Source: Syntrophaceae bacterium UBA1411
GTDB lineage: Bacteria; Desulfobacterota; Syntrophia; Syntrophales; Smithellaceae
Length of the DNA stretch: 48,944 nt
Direction of reading: 5' to 3'
Assembly: GCA_002304995.1 (NCBI GenBank)
Contig: DBPV01000044.1
Location: forward strand, 79,943-128,886
Under the pieces are notes generated by a model. The model was given only the letters and a program-made list of their open reading frames with translations. It had not been told where the DNA came from and searched no databases. Below, piece by piece: positions 16,898 to 25,218 of the stretch. Both the position numbers and the translations under genes were made by a program. Every line of letters starts with the position of its first letter. Position 1 is the stretch's first letter.

Positions 16898-17188
16898 TTA
16901 TTTTTCAATGATGCCCAGAATGTCGTCTTCTCTCATGATCAGGTATTCTTCGCCGTCGATCTTGACTTCGGTGCCGCCATACTTGCTGAAAAGGACTTTG
17001 TCGCCCACGCTGACTTCGGGCTTGATGAGCTTGCCGTCATCCGCCACCTTGCCTTTGCCGACCGCAATCACTTTGCCTTCAATGGGTTTTTCCTTGGCCG
17101 TATCGGGAATGATGATCCCGCCCTTGGTCTTGTTTTCCTCCTCCAACCGTTTCACAATGATTCGATCCTGTAAAGGTCTGATTTTCAT
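16898..17188 (-). CDS. groS: Co-chaperonin GroES (10 kDa)
   Basis: 96 residues, full length. It caps GroEL rings. The fold is evident from IRPLQDRIIVKRLEEE, the mobile loop KTKGGIIIPDTAKEKP, VGDKVLFSKYGGTEVK and the closing EEYLIMREDDILGIIE. AAGGAGATC precedes the ATG at 17188. A promoter lies at 17250-17277. I looked for a CIRCE inverted repeat (TTAGCACTC-N9-GAGTGCTAA) in the leader and found none, so HrcA control is not apparent. Confidence 0.99.
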   Translation of the reverse strand: MKIRPLQDRIIVKRLEEENKTKGGIIIPDTAKEKPIEGKVIAVGKGKVADDGKLIKPEVSVGDKVLFSKYGGTEVKIDGEEYLIMREDDILGIIEK

Positions 17189-17249
17189 GCTTTTTGATCT
17201 CCTTTCTTCCTTATTGATACGTAATGATTATAGCTTCTTAAGCGGCGCT

Positions 17250-17277
17250 ATTTTATGCACGATTTATCCCGTGTCAA
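17250..17277 (-). promoter_or_regulatory. Sigma-70 type promoter for groES-groEL
   Basis: On the minus strand TTGACA is followed after 16 bases by TAAAAT. It lies about 60 bases upstream of the groES ATG. A sigma-32 -10 (CCCCAT type) is not seen. Confidence 0.6.
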
Positions 17278-17317
17278 GGTTTCGCCGAAAAAAAGTAAAA
17301 AAAGGCAAACGGCAGTT

Positions 17318-18676
17318 TCAAAAAAGATTTTCGACCAGTTCAGCGAGCGTTCCGATCGCCGCGACGCGGATCTTTTCCGCGGCCGCAGCAGAGGGAGAAG
17401 ACGTCCTGGGAATAATGCAGCGGTTGAATCCCAGCCGCGCCGCCTCTTTGATGCGCATATCCATCTGGGAGACGGCCCGCACTTCGCCGGTGAGCCCCAC
17501 TTCGCCCAGTATCACCGTCCGGGGAGCGACCGGCCGGTCCAGGAAGCTCGACGCCAGCGCGGCAACAATTCCCAGATCCACCGCCGGCTCCTCCACCCGA
17601 ACGCCGCCTGCGACATTGATAAAAATGTCCGAGCCGCCCAGGTGCAGCCCGCAGATGCGTTCCAGCACCGCCACCAGAAGCGACACGCGGTTGGAGTCCA
17701 CACCGATGGCGGTGCGTCGGGGCATGCCGAGATTGGATTGCGCCACCAGCGACTGGATTTCGACCAGAATGGGCCGGGTGCCTTCCAGGCTTGCCACCAC
17801 GACGGAGCCGGCCGCGTTTTCCGGCCGTTCGGCCAGGAAAAACGCCGACGGATTGGGCACCTCCTCCAGGCCCCGGTCGCGCATTTCAAAAACGCCGATT
17901 TCGTTGGCGGGACCGAAGCGGTTCTTGATGCTGCGGACGATCCGGTAGGCGTGACCCGAGTCGCCTTCGAAGTACAGCACCGTATCCACCATGTGTTCGA
18001 GAACCTTGGGACCGGCGATCGAGCCGTCCTTGGTGACGTGCCCGATGAGAAAGACGGGAACGCCGTTTTTCTTGGCGGTGAGGATCAGGCGCGACGACGC
18101 TTCGCGCACCTGCCCCACGCTGCCCGGAGCGGACATCAGATCGCCGGAATAGACGGTCTGCACGGAATCGATCACCACCACGGCGGGAGCGACAGCCTTG
18201 ATCTGTTCCAGAATTTTTTCCAGGGACACTTCCACCAGCACCAGGAGATCCCTCGCCTGCGCGCCGATCCGGTCGGCCCGCAGCTTGATCTGAGCGGCGG
18301 ATTCCTCGCCGGACACGTAAAGCACCTTCCGGCCGCCGGCGGCCAGGTTTTTCATCACCTGCAGCATCAGGGTCGATTTGCCGATGCCCGGCTCGCCGCC
18401 GATGAGAATCGCCGAACCGCTGACAATGCCGCCGCCCAGCACCCGGTCGATTTCAGCAAGTCCCGTCGGCGTCCGTTTTCCCTCTTCGGCCGGAATGTCC
18501 TCGATGGGGAGGGGTTTGCCGCCGAAGATCAGGTCGGCCCGGCCACTCGCTTCCGTGTCGGGCAGAGGCTCTTCGGCAAAACAGTTCCAGCCGTTGCAGG
18601 ACGGACACTTCCCCAGCCATTTGGGCGACGCGTAGCCGCAATGCTGGCAGAAAAAACCGGTTTTGTTCTTTTTCAA
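17318..18676 (-). CDS. radA: DNA repair protein RadA (Sms)
   Basis: 452 residues. RadA is a RecA-like ATPase that promotes branch migration in recombination repair. Domains in order: a four-Cys zinc finger (CQHCGY...CPSCNGW, residues 10-27), the ATPase with Walker A GGEPGIGKST, the RadA-specific KNRFG motif in SIKNRFGPANEIG, and a Lon-like C-terminal domain. The start is a TTG at 18676, supported by AGGGGA about eight bases upstream and by the fact that no ATG precedes the zinc finger. It lies upstream of groES in the same direction, with a 129-base gap that contains the chaperonin promoter. Confidence 0.97.
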   Translation of the reverse strand: MKKNKTGFFCQHCGYASPKWLGKCPSCNGWNCFAEEPLPDTEASGRADLIFGGKPLPIEDIPAEEGKRTPTGLAEIDRVLGGGIVSGSAILIGGEPGIGKSTLMLQVMKNLAAGGRKVLYVSGEESAAQIKLRADRIGAQARDLLVLVEVSLEKILEQIKAVAPAVVVIDSVQTVYSGDLMSAPGSVGQVREASSRLILTAKKNGVPVFLIGHVTKDGSIAGPKVLEHMVDTVLYFEGDSGHAYRIVRSIKNRFGPANEIGVFEMRDRGLEEVPNPSAFFLAERPENAAGSVVVASLEGTRPILVEIQSLVAQSNLGMPRRTAIGVDSNRVSLLVAVLERICGLHLGGSDIFINVAGGVRVEEPAVDLGIVAALASSFLDRPVAPRTVILGEVGLTGEVRAVSQMDMRIKEAARLGFNRCIIPRTSSPSAAAAEKIRVAAIGTLAELVENLF

Positions 18677-18794
18677 TGTGTGTTTCCCCTTGAATGGGAT
18701 GGCCTACCAGAACATATTTTCCTGCAAAATGCCAACGGGAATTGACCGGGAACGCTTTGATGAAACAAAACACATTCCGGAGCGTCCGCCGGGA

Positions 18795-19784
18795 TCAATG
18801 ATCTTTGGCGCTTTGCACGAGCTTCGTATGCGGCGGCGTGCCGGCGACCGGCAAGGCGACAAACTTCAGAAAAGCGGGTTGGAATTTCTCGAAATACCCG
18901 GCGCTGTGCCCGGGATCGGAGGTCGGCAGTTCCAGCGTCAATGTAAAAATACCCCGTTCGTTTCCCGCGTAATTGCCGAGCGATCCCGGAAAGACGCCGA
19001 ATTTTTTCAGGGGATGCTGCGTTTCCCGGGACATCTTTTCCATCCATTTTTCAAAGGAGTCCAGATCGGTGGACGGCCCGTCGTAATCGAAGAAATTGAG
19101 CGGCGAATGAACACTGAGAATTTTCTGCGGCTGAAACCGCTTGATCAGCGCCACCTGAAACAGCGTTTCCTGCTCAGAGGCCGCTTTCGGACCGGGATAG
19201 TAACGCCCGCTCTTTTTGCCCTTCGCCTGCCACTGGCGGTGGGCGTCGGGATGCCAGCGCCGGGTGGGAAAGTTGCGGTTGATGTCCACTCCGCTGGCGT
19301 TGACGCGCGTCGGCTGCGGCCGCAGGTATCCGTCGGGATTGACAAGCGGCGCGATGACGACGCAGTGATTCCGGACCGCGTCCGGATTGCGCTTAAGAAA
19401 GTCCGCCAGTTTGAACATCAGATAAATCGTCGGCAATTCATCGCCGTGAACACCGCCGAGAAATAAAATGCAGTTGCCCGACGACTGGCCGAACTGCGCG
19501 AATATGAGCGGATGGCGGTTTTGCGTGGCGCGGTGATATTCCCAGTTTATTTCGCCGCACCGGATATCCTTCCAGCCGTAACCGGCGTTGTGCTTCTCGA
19601 CCTTCCTCAGAAACTGCGCCAGCGCCTGCGGCGAGGGGTCGGCCGCCCGCGCCGGCTGCGACAAAAACAAGACCGGCATCAGGCACAAAACAAAGAAGGC
19701 CGCCCGGCATAAGAGGAGCAGTGATCCCGGGTAAAATCGGCAAGCGGCAAACGGTTGCAAGGGCTTCTTCACCTTTTCCTTCAC
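18795..19784 (-). CDS. Exported M14 family zinc carboxypeptidase
   Basis: 329 residues if it starts at the GTG at 19784, which lies one base after the gltX stop; a second GTG at 19772 with AAGGA before it is equally possible. A hydrophobic signal (SLLLLCRAAFFVLCLMPVLFL...ARA) ends near residue 47. The M14 zinc site is HGDE (His113, Glu116), with the third ligand His in ILSVHSPLNFF, DINRNFPTR in the substrate-binding region, and the catalytic Glu in LTLELPT. Family members remove C-terminal residues or cleave gamma-D-Glu-Dap bonds in peptidoglycan, as MpaA does; the wall location makes the second plausible. It is probably translated with gltX. Confidence 0.85.
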   Translation of the reverse strand: MKEKVKKPLQPFAACRFYPGSLLLLCRAAFFVLCLMPVLFLSQPARAADPSPQALAQFLRKVEKHNAGYGWKDIRCGEINWEYHRATQNRHPLIFAQFGQSSGNCILFLGGVHGDELPTIYLMFKLADFLKRNPDAVRNHCVVIAPLVNPDGYLRPQPTRVNASGVDINRNFPTRRWHPDAHRQWQAKGKKSGRYYPGPKAASEQETLFQVALIKRFQPQKILSVHSPLNFFDYDGPSTDLDSFEKWMEKMSRETQHPLKKFGVFPGSLGNYAGNERGIFTLTLELPTSDPGHSAGYFEKFQPAFLKFVALPVAGTPPHTKLVQSAKDH

Positions 19785-19785
19785 G

Positions 19786-21234
19786 TCAGGGCTGCGGCAG
19801 CGCCAGACGTTGAAGCCTTTCGCGGGCGGACGCCGGACCCAGAATTGCAAAGACGCGGTCGAGCTCCGGGCCGGAAAGCCTTCCGGTCAGCGCAGCCCGG
19901 ACCGGCAGGAACAGGTCCCGGCCCTTCGCGCCGGATTTTTCCCGGGCGTACTGAATCGCCGCGGCGTAAATCTCCCGCGGGGCACCCGAGGCTTTTTCCA
20001 GGTATTCCTTAAAGGACGAAACGACCTGCCGCGCCCGGTCGGAGGCCAGAACCGCCTTAGCTTCAGGCGTCAGGACATAGCGGTCGTCGAAAAACAAATC
20101 GATATGGCCGCCGATGCCGGCAAGCGTCGTCAGTTCGCCCTGCACGGCCGCCACGATTTCACCAAGCCGGCGCGGATCGATTTTTTCCTCCGCGCAGCCG
20201 GCTTCGCGCAAAAAGGGCCGGAGCCTTTCCACGAGGTCGTCCACGCTCAAGTTGCGGATGTACAGGGCATTGAGCCAGCTGAGCTTGTCCTCGTCGAAGA
20301 CCGCGCCGCTTTTGGACGCGCGCTCGAGAGAAAAAGCCGCGACCATTTCATCGCGGGACAAAACCTCCTTCGCGTCGGCAAACGAACTGCCCAGCAGGCC
20401 CAGATAATTGAGCAGGGCTTCGGGGAGAAAGCCCCTCCTGCGGAACTCGCCCACGGCGACGGAGCCGTGGCGTTTGCTCAACTTGGCGTGGTCGCGCCCG
20501 AGAATCAGGCAGTGGTGGGCGAAAACCGGCGGTTCAAAGCCGAGCGCCCGGTACAGCATGATCTGCAAAGCCGTGTTGGACAGGTGATCCTCGCCCCGGA
20601 TGACGTGCGTAATGGCCATCAGCGAATCGTCGATGACCACAGCGAAATTGTAGGCGGGCATGCCGTTGGAGCGCACAACGATGAAATCGCCCATGGCCTC
20701 GCCTTCAAAGCGCATCGGCCCGCGGATCAGATCAGTGAATGCGACCGTCGTCTGCGGAACCTTGAAGCGCCAGGAGGGCCTGCGGCCGGATGCTTCCCGG
20801 GCTTTGCGCTCCTCCGGCGTGAGGCTGCGGCACTTGCCCATGTACCGGGGCATGCGTTTGCTCAAAATGAGCGACTGGCGCTCCTCTTCGAGTTCCTCCT
20901 CCGTACAGTAGCAGGGATAAACCAGCTCCGCGTCGATCAGTTTTTTCAGATAGGTCGCGTAAATATCAAGCCGTTCGCTCTGGCGGTAGGGTCCGTAACT
21001 GCCGCCCGCATCCGGCCCTTCGTCCCAGGACAGCCCCAGCCACTTCAGATCGTCCATCAGACGCGACTGATACGACAGGGCGCTGCGCGATTCGTCCGTA
21101 TCTTCGATGCGCAAAATGAGACGCCCGCGCGTGTGGCGGGCAAAAAGCCAGTTGAAAAGCGCGGTGCGCGCGTTTCCCACGTGCAGTTCGCCGGTCGGCG
21201 AGGGGGCAAAGCGAACCCGGAGTGCCTCAGCCAT
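19786..21234 (-). CDS. gltX: Glutamyl-tRNA synthetase
   Basis: 482 residues. It charges tRNA(Glu) (and perhaps tRNA(Gln)) with glutamate in the cytosol. The class I signatures are RFAPSPTGELHVGNARTA (HIGH variant HVGN) and KLSKRHGSVAV (KMSKS variant), with the Glu-specific LRIEDTDESRS between. The C-terminal anticodon-binding region is complete. Its start overlaps the end of ispDF by eight bases, and the peptidase gene follows one base after its stop, so the three are tightly coupled. Confidence 0.98.
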   Translation of the reverse strand: MAEALRVRFAPSPTGELHVGNARTALFNWLFARHTRGRLILRIEDTDESRSALSYQSRLMDDLKWLGLSWDEGPDAGGSYGPYRQSERLDIYATYLKKLIDAELVYPCYCTEEELEEERQSLILSKRMPRYMGKCRSLTPEERKAREASGRRPSWRFKVPQTTVAFTDLIRGPMRFEGEAMGDFIVVRSNGMPAYNFAVVIDDSLMAITHVIRGEDHLSNTALQIMLYRALGFEPPVFAHHCLILGRDHAKLSKRHGSVAVGEFRRRGFLPEALLNYLGLLGSSFADAKEVLSRDEMVAAFSLERASKSGAVFDEDKLSWLNALYIRNLSVDDLVERLRPFLREAGCAEEKIDPRRLGEIVAAVQGELTTLAGIGGHIDLFFDDRYVLTPEAKAVLASDRARQVVSSFKEYLEKASGAPREIYAAAIQYAREKSGAKGRDLFLPVRAALTGRLSGPELDRVFAILGPASARERLQRLALPQP

Positions 21235-22420
21235 TTTCGTCCCTTTCCGCGCCGGTGGCGACGGCCTCTACGGCAACGCCTTCGCCGCGCCCCACAAATC
21301 CCATGCCCTCATTGGTCTTGGCCTTGATGTTCACGGCTGACTGGGGCATCCGCAGCGTCTTGGCGATGTTGGCGGCCATCAGCGGCGCATAAGGGGAGAG
21401 CTTGGGCTTTTCCGTCATAACGGTGGCATCAATGTGGTGAATGGCGATATTCCGGTCCGCGAGCATTTTTCCCACCCGCTCCAGAAGAAGAAGGCTGGAG
21501 ATGTCCCTGTAAGCCGGATCCGTATCCGGAAAATGCCGGCCGATGTCTCCCGCCGCAGCCATGCCCAGAAGAGCGTCGCAGACGGCATGAACGAGCGCAT
21601 CCGCGTCGGAATGCCCGGCCAGCCCTCTTTCGAAGGGAATGTCGACGCCTCCGAGGACCAGCTTCCTTCCGGGGGCGAACCGGTGGCTGTCATATCCCAG
21701 ACCGCAAAGAAAGGTCATCTTGTTTTTCTCCTGCTGGACAAGAAACGCCTCGGCGATCACGCGATCCTCCGGCGTCGTGATTTTTATATTATCGTAGGTT
21801 CCGGCCAGCAGGCGGACGGAAGCGCCCAGGCGCTCGACCAGCGACGCGTCGTCCGTTGCGTAAAACCGGTCCCGCGCGGCCAGGTCGTAAGCCCGGCACA
21901 GCAGATCGTACTGGAACGCCTGCGGCGTCTGTGTCTGCCATAAATTCTGCCGCGGCAGCGTTGCCGTCACGATCTGCGCGTCCGTCGCGGCCTTGATCGT
22001 GTCCTTGGCCGGCACGCCGATTGCGGCAGCGCCGCCCCGAGCGGCCGCTTCCACGGCCCGCGCGATCATGTCCCCGGTCACGAAGGGGCGCACGCCGTCG
22101 TGCACAACGACAACGTCGCACGGCCGGCCTACGGCGGCAAGTCCGTTGCGGACGGAATCCTGACGCTCCTTTCCTCCGGCAACCACGGCGGAAACCTTCG
22201 TCAAGTCGTACGGCTCGACAACCTGCTTTCGGACGGCCGCGAGATCGCCGGCGGGGACCACCAGGATGATTCCGTCGATGACAGCGGATTTTTGAAACAC
22301 GGCAAGCGTCCGGGCCAGCACAGGCATGCCGCCCAGCAAAAGGTACTGTTTGGCGACATCGCCGCCCAGTCTCCTGCCCGATCCGCCGGCTGGAATAATG
22401 GCCACGGTTTTCATGATCAT
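21227..22420 (-). CDS. ispDF: Bifunctional IspD-IspF enzyme of the MEP isoprenoid pathway
   Basis: 397 residues. Residues 1 to ~230 are IspD (2-C-methyl-D-erythritol 4-phosphate cytidylyltransferase): IIPAGGSGRRLG, KQYLLLGG, HDGVRPFV and TDDASLVE. Residues ~235-397 are IspF (MECDP synthase): GLGYDSHRF with the DxH metal site, GGVDIPFERGLAGHSDAD, DIGRHFPDTDP and TNEGMGFVGRGEG. The fusion joins the third and fifth steps of the pathway and is known in several proteobacterial lineages. The start is ATG 22420 or the ATG two codons later. A terminator-like hairpin ends only seven bases before the start. Confidence 0.97.
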   Translation of the reverse strand: MIMKTVAIIPAGGSGRRLGGDVAKQYLLLGGMPVLARTLAVFQKSAVIDGIILVVPAGDLAAVRKQVVEPYDLTKVSAVVAGGKERQDSVRNGLAAVGRPCDVVVVHDGVRPFVTGDMIARAVEAAARGGAAAIGVPAKDTIKAATDAQIVTATLPRQNLWQTQTPQAFQYDLLCRAYDLAARDRFYATDDASLVERLGASVRLLAGTYDNIKITTPEDRVIAEAFLVQQEKNKMTFLCGLGYDSHRFAPGRKLVLGGVDIPFERGLAGHSDADALVHAVCDALLGMAAAGDIGRHFPDTDPAYRDISSLLLLERVGKMLADRNIAIHHIDATVMTEKPKLSPYAPLMAANIAKTLRMPQSAVNIKAKTNEGMGFVGRGEGVAVEAVATGAERDENG

Positions 22421-22427
22421 TCCGCAG

Positions 22428-22455
22428 AAAAAAGGCCCGGAAAAATCTCCGGGCC
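22428..22455 (-). terminator. Rho-independent terminator just upstream of ispDF
   Basis: On the minus strand GGCCCGGA (22448-22455) pairs with TCCGGGCC (22434-22441) around six bases, followed by six Ts. It follows the PIN-TRAM gene and ends seven bases before the ispDF ATG. Confidence 0.85.
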
Positions 22456-22493
22456 CCCTCGTGAAAGGCGTTATCTTTCCGTTTGAAATCCCA

Positions 22494-23510
22494 TCAATTG
22501 TTGCTTCGTTTGTCGGCCGTCTCTTTGAGCTCCGTGAAAATCATCCGGCCGGCCGTCGTCTGCAAAACGCTGGTCACAATCACATCCACGGTCGAGTTGA
22601 TCATCCTCTGCCCGCCGTCCACGATGATCATGGTCCCGTCGTCCAGATAACCGACTCCCTGCCCCGGTTCCTTGCCTTCCCGGATGATCTTGACGACCAT
22701 CTGCTCTCCGGGCAGAACAACCGGTTTCATCGCGTTGGCCAGCTCATTGACGTTCAGCACCCGCACGCCCTGCAACTCCGCGACCTTGTTGAGATTGTAA
22801 TCGTTGGTCAGCAGCTTGGCGTTCAGTTTCTGGGCCAGGGCCACCAGTTTTCCGTCCACTCCCTTGATTTTCGGAAAATCCTGGTCGACAATTTCAATGC
22901 TGATCGCGGTGCTTTTCTGCATCCGGTTGAGGACATCGAGCCCCCGACGCCCCCGCGACCGCTTCATCGAATCCGACGAATCAGCGATAAACTGAAGCTC
23001 GTTGAGCACGAAACGGGGAACGATCAGTTCCCCATCGATAAATCCCGTATCGCAGATGTCCGCGATTCTTCCGTCGATGATGACGCTGGTGTCCAGCAAA
23101 CGATGATCAACGGGCGCTTTGGCCTCGACGGAGTGAAAAGTGAACTCCTCCGCCTTTTTTGATCCCAGGACAAGACCCAGATATCCCAGTATTCCCGTCA
23201 AAAGCAGATAAATCCAAGGGACAACCTGCTGATCCTGTGTGATTTTGATGACCATGTTCAGGCCAAAACCCAGGATCAACGCAATCAGCAAACCGATCAC
23301 CATGCCGATGACGCCACCGGCGATGATTCGTAAAGACAGTTTGCGGATATCCTTCTCAATCCTGATGACCAGCAGCGCGACGCCTAAGCCTATAATAAAG
23401 CCGAATATTGCTTGGAAAACAGCATACGAACTGGTCGCCGCCATCACATAATAAGCAATAAAATAACCGCTGATCGAACAAGCTAAAACCAATAAAATTC
23501 TTATGATCAA
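22494..23510 (-). CDS. YacL-like PIN-TRAM membrane protein
   Basis: 338 residues from a TTG at 23510. The GTG at 23519 lies inside the AGGAGGTGA ribosome site, so the TTG seven bases after AGGAGG is the better start. The N-terminus has four membrane helices (residues 1 to ~130). A PIN nuclease-like domain follows with acidic residues in DTSVIIDGRIADI and FVLNELQFIADSSD, then a C-terminal TRAM RNA-binding domain (PGQGVGYLDDGTMIIVDGG). This is the layout of Bacillus YacL, a putative membrane-bound RNase whose substrate is not established. It lies downstream of CarD and upstream of ispDF, as in Firmicutes. Confidence 0.92.
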   Translation of the reverse strand: MIIRILLVLACSISGYFIAYYVMAATSSYAVFQAIFGFIIGLGVALLVIRIEKDIRKLSLRIIAGGVIGMVIGLLIALILGFGLNMVIKITQDQQVVPWIYLLLTGILGYLGLVLGSKKAEEFTFHSVEAKAPVDHRLLDTSVIIDGRIADICDTGFIDGELIVPRFVLNELQFIADSSDSMKRSRGRRGLDVLNRMQKSTAISIEIVDQDFPKIKGVDGKLVALAQKLNAKLLTNDYNLNKVAELQGVRVLNVNELANAMKPVVLPGEQMVVKIIREGKEPGQGVGYLDDGTMIIVDGGQRMINSTVDVIVTSVLQTTAGRMIFTELKETADKRSNN

Positions 23511-23672
23511 ACGTCTCACCTCCTTTCTGGTAATAAACCCTTGAACCTTTCATAAAAACAGGCTCCAATGCTACTTGAAATTCGGAGGCTTCTTTATCTT
23601 CCCTGAAACAAGAAGATCCCTTCTTCAGTTATCAAAGAGCAGCAAAATAAATAAATGAGAATGAATGAGTGG

Positions 23673-24158
23673 TTATTGAACCGTAAAAATCATCTGCAAA
23701 TCACGTTCGACTTTGGCTTCCTGCGCGTTGGTGGCGACGGAAATTTCCTTAACGAGCAGATTTTTTGCGGTGTCCATCATTTTCCGCTCGCCGAAGGAAA
23801 GATTCTTGTCACTTTTAAGAATAAACAAATCCCGCAAAACGCTTGCGATCTCAAAAACAGAACCGGTTTTGATCTTCTCGAGATACTCCCGATAGCGCTT
23901 GTTCCAGGTTTGCTTGTCGATGGTGACGTCCTTATTGCGTAAAATTTCGTATACTTTCGGAATTTCTTTCTCCAGAATGACTTCGCGAAGGCCGACAGCC
24001 TTAGCCGAGTTCGTCGGGATCATGATTTTCATCCCGTTGCCCATGATTTTCATCACGTAAAAAGGCTGCTTTTTACCCATCACTTCTCTATTTTCAATGG
24101 CTTCAATGACCCCGACCCCTTGCGCCGGATAGACGGCCAAATCCCCTACTTTAAACAT
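23673..24158 (-). CDS. carD: CarD/CdnL family transcription regulator
   Basis: 161 residues. The N-terminal RNA-polymerase-interacting domain (FKVGDLAVYPAQGVGVIEAI) and the helical C-terminal DNA-binding domain (TWNKRYREYLEKIKTGSVFE) are both present, at the usual length. CarD proteins bind the polymerase beta subunit and stabilise open complexes, often at rRNA promoters. The ATG at 24158 follows CAGGAGT. A promoter lies at 24193-24221. It precedes the YacL-like gene with a 162-base gap in which I see nothing certain. Confidence 0.95.
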   Translation of the reverse strand: MFKVGDLAVYPAQGVGVIEAIENREVMGKKQPFYVMKIMGNGMKIMIPTNSAKAVGLREVILEKEIPKVYEILRNKDVTIDKQTWNKRYREYLEKIKTGSVFEIASVLRDLFILKSDKNLSFGERKMMDTAKNLLVKEISVATNAQEAKVERDLQMIFTVQ

Positions 24159-24192
24159 GGTTCATACTCCTGTCTTTCCATAATAACGTCGC

Positions 24193-24221
24193 AGGCTAGC
24201 ATGTTTCATCTATTTTGTCAA
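24193..24221 (-). promoter_or_regulatory. Predicted sigma-70 promoter for carD
   Basis: On the minus strand a perfect TTGACA is followed after 17 bases by TAGCCT, a weak -10. Confidence 0.5.
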
Positions 24222-24282
24222 TGATTAATACAATTTACTGAAATGCTTCAAAAATGCTATCCACAGGCAAACCCCGGGCGGA

Positions 24283-25218
24283 TCAGGGCAGGTAAAACAG
24301 CGGATTGCGGGCTTTGCCTTTGAGACGGATTTCAAAATTTATAAATGTCTCGCCCGCCTCATCCGTTTCGCCGGCCACGGCGATGGCTTCTCCCTTGTTC
24401 ACGGGCCGGTCCGCTTTGACCGTCCTTTTTTTGAGGTGGGTATAGACCGTGGCATAATCGCCCGTGTGCCGGAGAATGATCGTTTCGCCGAAGCCTTTCA
24501 GCGCAGCCGAAAAAATGACCGTTCCGGCAGCCGCCGCGCGGACCCGGGCCCCGGGCGGACAGACGATTTGTATCCAGTTATGATAGGTTTTGTTCGGCTG
24601 AATGCCGAAACGGGTTTTCACGGTCCCTTTGACCGGCCAGTCAAAACGGCCCTTCTCCCGCTTGATTTCCTCCTTTACTGCTCCCGCCGGCGGTTTTTCT
24701 GCCATTCTGGCACGGGGCTTTTCAGGCGGAGCCGACGGCATCGGCGCAGCCGGCCCCACCTCCGCCGTCTCTGCGCTCCCCGGCTGCGGCGCTTTCAGTG
24801 CCGGCTGCGGTCCAACCGTTACGGGCGGCTTGTCGGCGGGAGGTTTCCACTCTTTACCGACTGCGTCGCGGGGGGCCTGTGCCGATTTGCCGGCAAAAAC
24901 CATGACATCGTCAATCACCTGATCGGCAGCGGGGATGAAGATGACCGAACCTTCCGCAATGTTCGACACATCACTGAGGTTGTTGACTTCCGCCAGATCC
25001 TGCAGACTGATGCCGTAGGCGCGGGCGATGCTGTAGGCCGTTTCGCCCTTTTTGACGATGTGATACACGCCCTTGGCCGGCGTTTTGACCGTCTGGGGGC
25101 CGGCGCAGGAAACCAGCAGAAGTAAAATCAGGACCAGAGAGAGAGAGAGGGCGCCGCGATACCGGCTCAAACCGGATTGCCTTTGCCGGTCGTCAGCCGT
25201 CCGGATCATTCCTTCCAT
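24283..25218 (-). CDS. NlpD-like lipoprotein: LysM plus degenerate LytM (M23) domain
   Basis: 311 residues from ATG 25218, which has GGGGAGA before it. The signal ends in the lipobox LVSC (Cys38). A LysM peptidoglycan-binding domain spans residues ~51-96, then a Pro/Ala-rich linker, then a LytM domain at ~192-311 ending in RNPLFYLP, very like the end of E. coli NlpD. Active M23 enzymes need HxxxD and HxH zinc ligands; here the sites read His213, Gln217, His261 and Asn294, so two ligands are lost. Known degenerate LytM proteins (NlpD, EnvC) activate cell-wall amidases and do not cut by themselves. It overlaps pcm by 13 bases. Confidence 0.88.
   Translation of the reverse strand: MEGMIRTADDRQRQSGLSRYRGALSLSLVLILLLLVSCAGPQTVKTPAKGVYHIVKKGETAYSIARAYGISLQDLAEVNNLSDVSNIAEGSVIFIPAADQVIDDVMVFAGKSAQAPRDAVGKEWKPPADKPPVTVGPQPALKAPQPGSAETAEVGPAAPMPSAPPEKPRARMAEKPPAGAVKEEIKREKGRFDWPVKGTVKTRFGIQPNKTYHNWIQIVCPPGARVRAAAAGTVIFSAALKGFGETIILRHTGDYATVYTHLKKRTVKADRPVNKGEAIAVAGETDEAGETFINFEIRLKGKARNPLFYLP

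Noticed and set aside
17189..17317. Possible CIRCE or sigma-32 heat-shock site before groES
   Set aside because: No TTAGCACTC/GAGTGCTAA arms and no CCCCAT-type -10 are present; only a sigma-70-like promoter is supported.
18725..18750. Sigma-54-like TGGCA...TTGCA before radA
   Set aside because: GG and GC are separated by six bases, not the ten that sigma-54 needs.
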